Source: Burkholderia lata (lineage in GTDB: Bacteria; Pseudomonadota; Gammaproteobacteria; Burkholderiales; Burkholderiaceae). Taken from it: DNA of 64,000 bases. The stretch's first letter is position 1. Every line of letters begins with the position of its first letter. Of the stretch, positions 32,882 through 41,401 are shown one piece after another. Location: positions 1-64,000 of the forward strand of contig NZ_CABVQK010000014.1 of the NCBI RefSeq assembly GCF_902499335.1. The letters run 5' to 3'. Position numbers and translations under genes: made by a program. The notes under the pieces are model-generated. The model was not told the DNA's origin. It made no database searches and worked only from the letters and a program-made list of their open reading frames with translations.

Positions 32882-33916
32882 ATGGAGTTACGACAGAAAT
32901 CGGTATCCATCCGGGTCTACCGACAGGCGCTCGACGACATGCGCCGCAACGGCTTCGACGTCGCGCCGCTGTATGCGACGCTCGGCATCGGCGCGGCCGA
33001 TCTTGCCGACGACGCGCGGCGCATCCCCGGCGACCGGCATGTCGCCGCAATGAGGCTGATGAGCGGATGGCCGTTGTCCTGGCACCGGCCGCCGCCGCAG
33101 GTCGTGCCGTGGCTCGCGCCGTTCCCGGAGCTCGCGGGCATCATCTGCAACGCCGCGACGCTGCGCGACGCGCTGCACGGCTACCTGCGCTACCGCGAAC
33201 TGATCGGCAACGTCGACTGGGTATTCGCGCACGAAACCGGCGGCGCGATCGCGCTCGAGTACGTGAACGAGGGCGAAGGCCGCCCTGCCAGCAGCGCGTT
33301 CGCGAATTTCGCGATCCTCGCCGCGCTCGCGCGCCTGTACGATCCGCACGTGCAGGTCGACGAAGCCTCGTTCGCGGGCCGCGCGTTCGCGCCGACGGCC
33401 GCGCTGCGCGACCTCCTCGGCGCGGCGGTGTCGTTCGATGCCGCGCACAACCGCGTCGTGCTGCGCTCCGCGCGCTTCGACGCGCCGTTCGAGCGCTACA
33501 ACGCGCCGCTCGCGGACATCCAGCGTCATGCGGCCGACGCCGCGCGCGAGCGCGTGCGCGCACGCTCGACGTTCGGCTCGTCGGTCGAGCAATGCGTGCG
33601 CGACTGGCTGCGCAACGCCGACGACGCCGACGTGCCGTCCGACACGCTGATGGAGCACGTCTGCACACGCTTCGCGATGTCGCGCTGGACGCTGCGCCGG
33701 CGGCTGCATCGCGAAGCGGTCGGGTTTCACGCGCTCGTCGCGCAGGCACGGCTCGGTGAAGCGCGCGACCTGCTGCTGAACACGCAACTGCCGATCGGCG
33801 AGATCGGCGTGCGGGTCGGCTTCCGTTCGACGAGCGCGTTCACGCGCTTCTTCACGCGCGAGCTCGGCGCGGCACCGAGCCGCTTCCGCGACGGGCACGG
33901 CGATCGGTGGCGTTGA
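32882..33916 (+). CDS. AraC-family transcriptional regulator (OruR-like)
   Basis: A 344-residue regulator. The N-terminal two-thirds match the arabinose-binding-like domain of the OruR/ArgR-type AraC branch (LVAPLY-type opening, then WPLSWHRPPPQ). The C-terminal AraC domain (about 235-335) has two helix-turn-helix units: CTRFAMSRWTLRRRLHREAV and IGEIGVRVGFRSTSAFTRFF, followed by LGAAPSRFR. ATG codons at 32870 and 32882 compete; 32882 has the GGAGAGAG site. It is divergent from the beta-glucosidase remnant, its probable former or present target. Confidence 0.9.
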   Translation: MELRQKSVSIRVYRQALDDMRRNGFDVAPLYATLGIGAADLADDARRIPGDRHVAAMRLMSGWPLSWHRPPPQVVPWLAPFPELAGIICNAATLRDALHGYLRYRELIGNVDWVFAHETGGAIALEYVNEGEGRPASSAFANFAILAALARLYDPHVQVDEASFAGRAFAPTAALRDLLGAAVSFDAAHNRVVLRSARFDAPFERYNAPLADIQRHAADAARERVRARSTFGSSVEQCVRDWLRNADDADVPSDTLMEHVCTRFAMSRWTLRRRLHREAVGFHALVAQARLGEARDLLLNTQLPIGEIGVRVGFRSTSAFTRFFTRELGAAPSRFRDGHGDRWR

Positions 33917-33965
33917 CGGGCGCTTTTTCTGAGACACTGGCGGCTTCGCATCCCGCCGCCCTGCC

Positions 33966-34790
33966 ATGTCCTGGTTTCTGTATCTGATCGAATGCGCCGA
34001 CGACAGCGTCTACACGGGCATCACGACCGACGTTGCCGCACGCTTCGACGAGCACGCATCCGGCAAGGGCGCGCGCTACACGCGCTCGCGCAAGCCGCGT
34101 GCGGTGCTCGCGTCGTTTCCGCTGCCCGACCGGTCGAGCGCATCGCGCGCCGAATACTGGGTGAAGCGGCTCACGGCGGTGCAGAAGCGGGAACTGGCGG
34201 CCGGGTTGCGGACGCTGGAGTCGGTACTGCCGGCCGTGGTGGCCGTCAATACGAGTGACGACGCAGCCGGGTCGAAGGCCGGTGCGCGCGGGCGGAAGAA
34301 GGCGAAAACGGAGAACGTCGATAGCGTGGCGAAGACGGTTGAGGCGGCTAAGAGCACGAAGAAGGCCGGGAAAGCCGAGAAGGTCGACAAGCCTGCAAAA
34401 GCCGCCAAGCCTCCCAAGGCGACCAAAGCCGCACCGGTCGCGAAGCGCACGAAGCCCGACAGCAATGCAGTCGCAAGAAAGACTTCATCGCGTGACACAC
34501 CGGTAAAAAAGGGCAAGCCGGCCGCGCCCTCTTCGTCGAAAAGAAAGGCGCCGGCAGGCAGCAGCAAACCCGTCACGAACGGACGCGAAGATACCGCTCC
34601 CGCGCCGGCCCGCCGCCGCCCGTCCGCTACCAAAACCGCCGAAGCCACCTTGGCCGCCGTTGCACCCGATGCCACTCGCCGCGCGAAGCGCACGAAGGAC
34701 GCGCCGCCTGCCACCACAGCGCCTGCGTCCGCGCCCGCCTCCGCACGCAAACAACCGCCACGCACAAAACAAAACCGCGCGGCCTCCTGA
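33966..34790 (+). CDS. GIY-YIG nuclease-domain protein with histone-H1-like Lys/Ala tail
   Basis: A 274-residue protein. Residues 1-90 are a compact GIY-YIG domain: FLYLIECADDSVYTGITTD supplies the two motif strands and EYWVKRLTA the later Glu helix. Residues about 100-274 are a low-complexity basic tail rich in Lys, Ala, Pro and Thr (words such as AAKSTKKAGKAEKVDK and RRAKRTKDAPPATTA), much like bacterial histone-H1-type proteins. Single-domain YhbQ/URI members normally stop near residue 100. The tail would bind DNA or RNA non-specifically. The gene is alone, convergent with ppa. Confidence 0.87.
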   Translation: MSWFLYLIECADDSVYTGITTDVAARFDEHASGKGARYTRSRKPRAVLASFPLPDRSSASRAEYWVKRLTAVQKRELAAGLRTLESVLPAVVAVNTSDDAAGSKAGARGRKKAKTENVDSVAKTVEAAKSTKKAGKAEKVDKPAKAAKPPKATKAAPVAKRTKPDSNAVARKTSSRDTPVKKGKPAAPSSSKRKAPAGSSKPVTNGREDTAPAPARRRPSATKTAEATLAAVAPDATRRAKRTKDAPPATTAPASAPASARKQPPRTKQNRAAS

Positions 34791-34844
34791 GGAGACACGC
34801 GCGGTTTGCGTTTCGCACGAACCGGCCGTCGGCCGGTACGCTGC

Positions 34845-35372
34845 TTACTTCTTGTAGTTCGCTGCGCCGTCGGTGATTTCCTTGTGCGCGGCCTCGATGC
34901 CCGCCCAGCCTTCGACCTTCACCCACTTGCCCTTCTCGAGCGCCTTGTATTGCTCGAAGAAGTGCTTGATCTGATCCTTCAGGTACTCAGGCACGTCGTC
35001 GATCGACTTCAGGTTTGCCGTCATCGGGCAGACCTTGTCGTGCGGCACCGCGACCAGCTTCGCGTCGACGCCCGACTCGTCGGTCATCTGCAGCATGCCG
35101 AGCACGCGCGAACGCACGATCGAGCCTGCCAGCAGCGGGAACGGCGTGATCACCAGCACGTCGACCGGATCGCCGTCGCCCGACAGCGTCTGCGGGATGT
35201 AGCCGTAGTTCACCGGATAGCGCATGCCCGTGCCGATGAAGCGGTCGACGACGAGAAGGCCCAGTTCCTTGTCCGCCTCGTACTTCACCGGATCGCTTTG
35301 CGCGGGAATCTCGATGATCACGTTGAAATCTTGCGGCAGGTCCTTGCCGGCCGGAACATGATTGAAGCTCAT
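34845..35372 (-). CDS. ppa: Inorganic pyrophosphatase
   Basis: A 175-residue family I pyrophosphatase that hydrolyses PPi in the cytoplasm and drives biosynthesis. The catalytic signature DGDPVDVLV provides the metal-binding Asp residues; YPVNYGYIPQT and KWVKVEGW are also conserved. Length is standard. The ATG at 35372 starts MSFNHVPAGKD, the usual N-terminus, while an upstream start would add 54 atypical residues. It is a single gene. Confidence 0.97.
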   Translation of the reverse strand: MSFNHVPAGKDLPQDFNVIIEIPAQSDPVKYEADKELGLLVVDRFIGTGMRYPVNYGYIPQTLSGDGDPVDVLVITPFPLLAGSIVRSRVLGMLQMTDESGVDAKLVAVPHDKVCPMTANLKSIDDVPEYLKDQIKHFFEQYKALEKGKWVKVEGWAGIEAAHKEITDGAANYKK

Positions 35373-35561
35373 GAGCACTCTCTGTAGGTCGATGGGAATT
35401 CGGGACAGGGCGCCGCGGCCGATGCACCGCCGCAGGCGTCCCCGAAGGGAATGCGCCATTATAGCCAATCGACCGGTGGCGTCCGGATGACGATCGGCGC
35501 GATAATCGTTCCGGATGCCCGGCCGTCGTACCACCGGCCGCGTTACATGGAATCGGGTGGG

Positions 35562-35635
35562 CGCTGAAGCGCTGATTCGGGTCGACCGCGAAGCATGGGA
35601 CCCGAGTAACCGCTAAAGCGCCAACTCGGGTCGAC
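35562..35635. repeat. Imperfect 25-base direct repeat with internal hairpin upstream of ALDH
   Basis: Copies at 35562-35586 and 35611-35635 match at 21 of 25 bases, sharing the core TCGGGTCGAC. Between them GACCCGAGT (35599-35607) is the reverse complement of ACTCGGGTC in the second copy, giving a 9-base stem. The block ends 10 bases before the ALDH start and could be an operator pair or a leader structure. Confidence 0.65.
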
Positions 35636-35645
35636 AGGAGCTGGC

Positions 35646-37085
35646 ATGGAAGAGGCGAAGCACTTCATCGCGGGCGAATGGACGTTGCCCGCGCAACTGG
35701 AAACCATCGCAGTCATCGATCCATCCGACGGCCAGCCGTTCGCGTCGATCGCCCGCGGCACCGCGCCCGACATCGAGCGTGCGGTCGCCGCAGCCCGCGA
35801 CGCATTCGCGGGCCCGTGGGGCGCCGCCAGCGCCGCCGAGCGCGGCCGGGTGCTGATGCGGCTGTCAGCGCGTGTCGCCACGTCGATCGACGAACTCGCC
35901 GCGATCGAGGCGCGCGATACCGGCAAGCCGCTGAAGCAGGCACGCGCCGACGCAGCCGCGCTCGCGCGCTACTTCGAGTTCTACGCAGGCGCCGCCGACA
36001 AGCTGCACGGCGAAACCCTCCCCTATCAAGCAGGCTACACGGTGCTGACGGTGCGCGAGCCGCACGGCGTCACGGGCCACATCGTGCCGTGGAACTACCC
36101 GATGCAGATCTTCGGGCGCAGCGTCGGCGCCGCGCTCGCGGCCGGCAACGCATGCGTCGTCAAGCCGGCCGAGGATGCGTGCCTGTCGTTGCTGCGCGTC
36201 GCCGAGCTGGCCGCCGAGGCCGGGTTGCCGGCCGGCACGCTCAACATCGTCACCGGCTACGGCCATGAAGCCGGTGCCGCGCTCGCACGCCATCCCGGCA
36301 TCGACCACATCTCGTTCACGGGTTCGCCGGCCACCGGCAAGCTGGTCACGCAGATGGCGGCCGAGAATCACGTGCCCGTCACGCTCGAACTCGGCGGCAA
36401 GTCGCCGCAGATCGTGTTCGCCGACGCCGATCTCGAAGCGGCGCTGCCCGTGCTCGTGGCGGCGATCGTGCAGAACGGCGGGCAGACCTGCTCGGCCGGC
36501 AGCCGCGTGCTGATCGAGCGCGCGGTGTACGAGCCGCTCGTCGAGCGTCTCTCCACCGCATTCAACGGGCTGCGCGTCGGCCCGAGCCGCGCCGACCTCG
36601 ATTGCGGCCCGCTGATCAATGCGAAGCAGCAGCAGCGCGTGTGGGATTTCCTGTCCGACGCGCAGCACGACGGCATTCCGATGGCCGCGCACGGGCAGGT
36701 CGTCGCCGACGCGCCCGAAAGCGGCTTCTACCAGGCGCCCGCGCTGTTGCGCGACGTGCCGCCGTCGCACCGGCTCGCACAGGAGGAAGTGTTCGGCCCC
36801 GTGCTCGCCGCGATGCGTTTCGTCGACGAAGACGAAGCCGTCGCGCTGGCGAACGGCACGCCGTACGGCCTCGTCGCGGGCATCTGGACGCGCGACGGCG
36901 CACGCCAGATGCGTCTTGCACGGCGCCTGCGGGCGGGCCAGGTGTTCATCAACAACTATGGCGCGGGCGGCGGCGTCGAGCTGCCGTTCGGCGGCGTCGG
37001 CCACTCGGGGCACGGCCGCGAGAAAGGCTTCGAGGCACTGTACGGCTTCACCGCGCTGAAGACGATCGCGATCCGGCACGGCTGA
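35646..37085 (+). CDS. NAD(P)-dependent aldehyde dehydrogenase
   Basis: A 479-residue ALDH-superfamily enzyme that oxidises an aldehyde to the acid. Catalytic Cys282 lies in GGQTCSAGSR and the general-base Glu248 in LELGGKS, 34 residues apart as in the family. The Rossmann words PWNYPMQ and FTGSPATGK are present. The ribosome site is AGGAG. An SDR dehydrogenase and an MFS transporter follow on the same strand with short gaps, so the three form a probable catabolic operon for an imported carbonyl or sugar-acid compound. The substrate is not evident. Confidence 0.93.
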   Translation: MEEAKHFIAGEWTLPAQLETIAVIDPSDGQPFASIARGTAPDIERAVAAARDAFAGPWGAASAAERGRVLMRLSARVATSIDELAAIEARDTGKPLKQARADAAALARYFEFYAGAADKLHGETLPYQAGYTVLTVREPHGVTGHIVPWNYPMQIFGRSVGAALAAGNACVVKPAEDACLSLLRVAELAAEAGLPAGTLNIVTGYGHEAGAALARHPGIDHISFTGSPATGKLVTQMAAENHVPVTLELGGKSPQIVFADADLEAALPVLVAAIVQNGGQTCSAGSRVLIERAVYEPLVERLSTAFNGLRVGPSRADLDCGPLINAKQQQRVWDFLSDAQHDGIPMAAHGQVVADAPESGFYQAPALLRDVPPSHRLAQEEVFGPVLAAMRFVDEDEAVALANGTPYGLVAGIWTRDGARQMRLARRLRAGQVFINNYGAGGGVELPFGGVGHSGHGREKGFEALYGFTALKTIAIRHG

Positions 37086-37170
37086 ACTCGCGGCATGCAG
37101 CACGCTGCCGGCAGCGCCCGGCAGCGTGTCGAAACACGACGGCACTCATATCCAGCACAGGAGACACACC

Positions 37171-37929
37171 ATGCGGTTGAGCGGCAAGACGGCAATCGTC
37201 ACGGGCGGCGGCTCGGGGTTCGGCGAAGGCATCGCGAAGACATATGCGCGCGAAGGCGCGAACGTCGTCGTCAACGACCTGAACGGCACGGCAGCCGAGC
37301 GCGTCGCGAGCGAGATCGCGCTCGCGGGCGGCAAGGCCATCGCGGTGGCCGGCGACGTGTCGAAGCAGCACGACTGGCACGCGCTGCTGCAGGCCACACT
37401 CGACGATTTCCACGCGGTGCAGATCGTCGTGAACAATGCGGGCACCACGCACCGCAACAAGCCGGTGCTCGACGTGACGGAAGCCGAATTCGACCGCGTG
37501 TACGCGGTCAACATGAAGAGCCTGTACTGGTGCGTGCAGACCTTCGTGCCGTACTTCCGCGAACAGGGCGGAGGCGTGTTCGTGAACGTCGCGTCGACGG
37601 CCGGCGTGCGGCCGCGGCCGGGCCTCGTCTGGTACAACAGCACGAAGGGCGCGATGATCACCGCGAGCAAGTCGCTCGCGGCCGAGCTTGGCGCCGACCG
37701 CATCCGCGTGAACTGCATCAACCCCGTGCTCGGCGAGACTGCACTGATGACGGAATTCATGGGCTGCGAGGATACCCCCGAGAACCGTAGCCGGTTCCTC
37801 GCGACGATCCCGCTCGGCCGCTTCTCGACGCCGCAGGACATCGCGAACGCGGCGCTTTACCTCGCCTCCGACGAGGCCGAGTTCATCACGGGCGTCTGCC
37901 TCGAAGTCGACGGCGGGCGCTGCATCTAG
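37171..37929 (+). CDS. Short-chain dehydrogenase/reductase
   Basis: A 252-residue classical SDR. The cofactor site is TGGGSGFGEGIA, the NNAG motif is present (VVNNAGTT), and the catalytic residues are Ser142 (NVASTAG), Tyr155 and Lys159 (YNSTK). The C-terminus ends TGVCLEVDGGRCI, normal for the family. The start at 37171 has a CAGGAGA ribosome site. It sits 85 bases after the ALDH gene and 127 before the transporter gene, and is likely to oxidise an alcohol to the carbonyl used by the ALDH, or the reverse; this pathway order is inference. Confidence 0.92.
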   Translation: MRLSGKTAIVTGGGSGFGEGIAKTYAREGANVVVNDLNGTAAERVASEIALAGGKAIAVAGDVSKQHDWHALLQATLDDFHAVQIVVNNAGTTHRNKPVLDVTEAEFDRVYAVNMKSLYWCVQTFVPYFREQGGGVFVNVASTAGVRPRPGLVWYNSTKGAMITASKSLAAELGADRIRVNCINPVLGETALMTEFMGCEDTPENRSRFLATIPLGRFSTPQDIANAALYLASDEAEFITGVCLEVDGGRCI

Positions 37930-38056
37930 CCGCGCCGTGCTGTTCGCGCGCCGCGCCGGGTTTCACCGGCCGGCATGACATCCACGCATTGCTTCGCACG
38001 AAACCGGATCAGGTACCGCAGGCCTGCTCCGGCCAACTATAAGGACAGGAGACAAC

Positions 38057-39361
38057 ATGGCAACATCGACGCAGTCGCTGCCGGGCTCGTCCGGCGCATT
38101 CGAGGAAGCAACCTACCGCAAGGTGTCGTGGCGACTCGTACCACTTCTGCTGCTGTGCTACGTGGTCGCGTATCTCGACCGCGTGAACGTCGGGTTCGCG
38201 AAGCTGCAGATGGCGAGCGACCTGAACCTCAGCGACACCGTCTACGGGCTCGGCGCCGGGATCTTCTTCTTCGGCTATTTCCTGTTCGAAGTGCCGAGCA
38301 ACATCATCCTGCACAAGGTCGGCGCGCGCGTGTGGATCGCACGCATCATGGCGACGTGGGGCGTGATCTCGATCCTGACGATGTTCGTCACGACGCCCAC
38401 GATGTTCTACGTGATGCGCTTCCTGCTCGGCGTCGCCGAGGCCGGCTTCTTCCCCGGCGTGATCCTCTACCTCACCTACTGGTATCCCGCGCACCGGCGC
38501 GGCCGGATGACGACGTTCTTCATGACGGCCGTCGCGCTGTCCGGCGTGATCGGCGGGCCGCTCTCGGGCTTCATCCTCAAGGCGTTCGACGGTATCAGCG
38601 GGTGGCACGGCTGGCAATGGCTGTTCCTGCTCGAAGGTATCCCGTCGGTGCTGGTCGGCGTGGTCGTGTTCCTCAAGCTCGACGAACGGATCGCGAAGGC
38701 GAACTGGCTGACCGACGAAGAAAAGGCGCTGCTCACGCGCAACGTCGAAGCGGAGGAAGCGACCAAGGAAGACCTGCCGCTCGGCGCCGTGATGTCGAGC
38801 CCGCGCGTGTGGCTGATGGCGCTGATCTACTTCTCGTTCGTGATGGGGCTCTACGGCGTCGGTTTCTGGCTGCCGACGATCATCAAGGCCACCGGCGTGA
38901 CCGACACGTTCATGATCGGCCTGCTGTCGGCGATTCCGTATGCGGCGGCGGTGGTCGCGATGATCCTGATCGCACGCAGCGCGGACCGGCACCGCGAACG
39001 CCGCTGGCACGTCGCGATTCCGGCTGCGATCGGCGCGCTCGGGCTCGTGCTGTCGGTGATCTGGGCGCACCAGACCGCGCTCGCGATGCTCGGCCTCACG
39101 CTCGCGACGATCGGCATCCTGACGACGCTGCCGCTGTTCTGGAGCCTGCCGACCGCGTTCCTCGGCGGCACGGCGGCCGCGGCCGGCATCGCGATGATCA
39201 ACTCGATCGGCAACCTCGCCGGATTCCTGAGCCCGTACATGATGGGCTGGCTCAAGCAGGCAACGGGCGCCAACGATTCGGGCATGTACATGCTCGCCGG
39301 ATTCCTGGTGCTCGGCGGGTTGCTGGCGCTGTCGGTGCCGAAGCGGCTGGTCGACAAATGA
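38057..39361 (+). CDS. MFS transporter, anion:cation symporter (ACS) family
   Basis: A 434-residue importer with 12 membrane helices, of the tartrate/phthalate/hexuronate type. Family words: YLDRVNVGFAKLQM in helix 1, GAGIFFFGYFLFEVPSN in helix 2, and FLLGVAEAGFFPGVILYLTYW, typical of ACS proteins. The ribosome site is GGACAGGAGACAAC. It is last in the ALDH-SDR cluster and probably takes up the substrate, most likely an organic acid. A tandem CCGCA repeat lies downstream. Confidence 0.93.
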   Translation: MATSTQSLPGSSGAFEEATYRKVSWRLVPLLLLCYVVAYLDRVNVGFAKLQMASDLNLSDTVYGLGAGIFFFGYFLFEVPSNIILHKVGARVWIARIMATWGVISILTMFVTTPTMFYVMRFLLGVAEAGFFPGVILYLTYWYPAHRRGRMTTFFMTAVALSGVIGGPLSGFILKAFDGISGWHGWQWLFLLEGIPSVLVGVVVFLKLDERIAKANWLTDEEKALLTRNVEAEEATKEDLPLGAVMSSPRVWLMALIYFSFVMGLYGVGFWLPTIIKATGVTDTFMIGLLSAIPYAAAVVAMILIARSADRHRERRWHVAIPAAIGALGLVLSVIWAHQTALAMLGLTLATIGILTTLPLFWSLPTAFLGGTAAAAGIAMINSIGNLAGFLSPYMMGWLKQATGANDSGMYMLAGFLVLGGLLALSVPKRLVDK

Positions 39362-39505
39362 CGCAGGGCGCACAGGCGCCCGCCGGTTGATGACCCGTAC
39401 CTGAAACGCCCCGCTGGCCGGAACCGCTCCGGTCGGCGGGGCGTTTCTGCTTCCACGCACGCCGCCTGGATGATGCAGGTTCGGTAGCACGCCAACGCTG
39501 GCGCA

Positions 39506-39580
39506 CCGCACCGCACCGCACCGCACCGCACCGCACCGCACCGCACCGCACCGCACCGCACCGCACCGCACCGCACCGCA
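39506..39580. repeat. Pentanucleotide microsatellite (CCGCA)15
   Basis: Fifteen perfect head-to-tail copies of CCGCA fill 39506-39580, with a partial GCA before and CC after. It lies between the MFS transporter and the HTH gene, starting about 145 bases before the ATG of the latter. A 5-base unit shifts spacing or frame whenever copy number changes, so this is a candidate contingency locus; no reading frame of a real gene crosses it. Confidence 0.97.
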
Positions 39581-39610
39581 CCCAAAATTTTACCTATTGA
39601 TCCCCTTGTC

Positions 39611-39659
39611 ATGGAACAATAAGGATCATTTTGAGCATCACTGGCCGATCATGTTCCAT
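39611..39659. promoter_or_regulatory. Inverted repeat over the HTH gene start, autoregulation candidate
   Basis: ATGGAACA (39611-39618) and TGTTCCAT (39652-39659) are exact reverse complements 33 bases apart; the right arm covers the start codon of the HTH gene. A TTGTCA (-35-like) sits at 39606-39611. A DNA-binding protein that bridges both arms could control its own gene; this is inference. Confidence 0.5.
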
Positions 39660-40064
39660 ACCGTCGAAGAATCCGCCACACGTCTGCGCCTCCACCCGAA
39701 AACCGTCCTGCGCTTCATCCGCGAGGGCAAGCTGCCCGCAACGCGGGTCGGCCGGGCATACCGCATCCTCGACACCGACCTCGCCGCGTTCGCGCAAACG
39801 AAGCCGGCCGCGCTCGTGCCGCGTGCGGTGCGCGTCACCAGCATCGTCGACATTCCGGACGCGTCGCAGTCGCTGCACCAGTACCTGTCGCGGTCGCTGC
39901 ATGCGATGGCGTCCGGCCGCACGTCGTATGTCGACCCGGTGCGAATCGACGTCACGTTCGATCCGGCCGCGAGCCTGGTCAAGATCATCGTCGCCGCGAC
40001 GCCGGCCGACACGGCCACGCTGATGTCGTCGCTCGAGGCGCTGCTGCAGCAAAGCGGGACATGA
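39651..40064 (+). CDS. Excisionase/MerR-type HTH DNA-binding protein
   Basis: A 137-residue protein. Residues 1-50 form the HTH_17 excisionase-like DNA-binding domain: TVEESATRLRLHPKTVLRFIREGKLPATRVGRAYRI, given as a family pattern of about 36 residues split here by its two helices and wing. The remainder (about 55-137) is a small alpha/beta domain without a name I know. No ribosome site precedes the ATG. The stop overlaps the hydrolase start (ATGA), so this is probably the regulator of that gene. No integrase is nearby, so it is not part of a phage. Confidence 0.85.
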   Translation: MFHTVEESATRLRLHPKTVLRFIREGKLPATRVGRAYRILDTDLAAFAQTKPAALVPRAVRVTSIVDIPDASQSLHQYLSRSLHAMASGRTSYVDPVRIDVTFDPAASLVKIIVAATPADTATLMSSLEALLQQSGT

Positions 40065-41287
40065 GCGCGATCTTCAGGTCGCCCCGCCACGCGCGCGCGA
40101 TTCGCGCGGCTTACGAGGCTGCGCTGTCGCACTGGCCGGCCGGACATCGGCGCATCACGGTACAGACGCGCCATGGTGCAACGCACGTGATCGCCTGCGG
40201 CCCCGAACATGCGCCGCCGGTCGTGCTGATCCACGGCGCGCAGACGACGGCGGCAAGCTGGCAGCACGTCGCGGCCGAATGGTCGGCGCACTTGCGGCTC
40301 TACGCAATCGACGTGATCGGCGAAGCGGGACCCAGCGCCCCGTCGCGACCACCGCTCGCGAGCGACGCATACACGCAGTGGCTCGACGACGTGCTCGACG
40401 GCCTGGGCGTGTCGTGCGCCGCGTTCGTCGGCATCTCGCTGGGTGCGCGAACCGCGCTCGATTTCGCGTTGCACCGGCCGGCGCGCGTCGCGCGGCTTGC
40501 GCTGCTCTGTCCGTCCGGCATCGGCAGGCAGAAGCCGTTTCTGTGGTGGGCGTTGCCGCTGCTGCTGCTCGGCGATGTCGGGCGCGCGTGCGTGCGACGG
40601 CGCGTGCTCGGACGCTTTCCGCCCGCATCGACGCCGGCCGAGCGCGACACATTCACGCTCATGCGCGCCGTGGATCGCGGCTTCCGGCCGCGCCTCGAAA
40701 CGATCCCTGTGTTCGACGACGGCGCGCTGCGCACGCTGTCCACGCCCACGCTGGCGATCGTCGGCGGTCGCGACGTCATGCTCGATTCGCGCGATACGTG
40801 CGATCGCCTGACGCGTCTCGTGCCGCACGCGCAGGTCCGGTTTCTTCCGGATCAATACCACTTCATCCGCGGGCAGCGCGACACCGTGCTCGCGTTTCTC
40901 ATGTCGAGGGAGCCAACCCGCATGCACCACCGAATCGTCCAGGCAGCCGCTCACCGTGTGCTGGTCCGCGATCCTGCCGCCGGCCTGGTACAACGCGAAA
41001 GCGATGCGCTCGACCTCGTCGCGCTCGCGCACGAGCATGAAGCCGACTGGATCGCGGTCCCCGCCGACGCGCTGCACGACGATTTCTACCGGCTCGACAG
41101 TGGCCTCGCAGGCGCGGTGCTGCAGAAACTCGTCAACTATGGGGTCCGACTCGGCGTGGTCGGTGATATCGACCGCTGGCTCGCGCGCAGCGAAGCGCTT
41201 CGCGCGCTCGTTCGCGAGTCCAATCGCGGCACATCGGTGTGGTTCGTCGCGAACGAGGACGACCTGCTGCGCAAGCTCGGCGCATGA
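40061..41287 (+). CDS. Alpha/beta hydrolase fused to a DUF4180 domain
   Basis: A 408-residue two-domain protein. Residues about 1-285 are an alpha/beta hydrolase: oxyanion region VVLIHGAQTTAASW, nucleophile Ser126 in VGISLGARTA, a late Asp in VGGRDVML and a His in FLPDQYHFI. Residues about 290-408 match DUF4180: ADWIAVPADALHDDFYRLDSG, then LAGAVLQKLVNYGVRLGVVGDI and VRESNRGTSVWF. DUF4180 normally occurs as a separate protein of about 120 residues. The start overlaps the HTH gene by four bases and a bidirectional terminator follows. The substrate is unknown. Confidence 0.88.
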   Translation: MSAIFRSPRHARAIRAAYEAALSHWPAGHRRITVQTRHGATHVIACGPEHAPPVVLIHGAQTTAASWQHVAAEWSAHLRLYAIDVIGEAGPSAPSRPPLASDAYTQWLDDVLDGLGVSCAAFVGISLGARTALDFALHRPARVARLALLCPSGIGRQKPFLWWALPLLLLGDVGRACVRRRVLGRFPPASTPAERDTFTLMRAVDRGFRPRLETIPVFDDGALRTLSTPTLAIVGGRDVMLDSRDTCDRLTRLVPHAQVRFLPDQYHFIRGQRDTVLAFLMSREPTRMHHRIVQAAAHRVLVRDPAAGLVQRESDALDLVALAHEHEADWIAVPADALHDDFYRLDSGLAGAVLQKLVNYGVRLGVVGDIDRWLARSEALRALVRESNRGTSVWFVANEDDLLRKLGA

Positions 41288-41313
41288 CGTATCGTCCACG
41301 CCCACCCTGGACG

Positions 41314-41354
41314 AAAAAAAGCCCCGAAGGCCTTCCGGCATTCGGGGCTTTTTT
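41314..41354. terminator. Bidirectional terminator between hydrolase and hemY
   Basis: GCCCCGAA (41321-41328) pairs with TTCGGGGC (41341-41348); seven A precede the left arm and six T follow the right arm, so it can stop transcription from both sides. Confidence 0.92.
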
Positions 41355-41401
41355 GCGCGGGTTGCGCGAGCCGCCTGCAGCAGGCAGCCACGCCGCCCGC
41401 C

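Noticed and set aside
39506..39580. CCGCA repeat as a CRISPR array
   Set aside because: Units are 5 bases with no spacers.
39252..39612. Minus-strand frames across the CCGCA repeat giving repeated R-C-G-A-V peptides
   Set aside because: They have no ribosome site and no non-repeat domain; a five-base repeat without stop codons is open in all frames on that strand.
39651..40064. Excisionase-like HTH protein as evidence of a prophage or integrative element
   Set aside because: No integrase, attachment-site duplication or phage genes nearby; the gene is coupled to a hydrolase.
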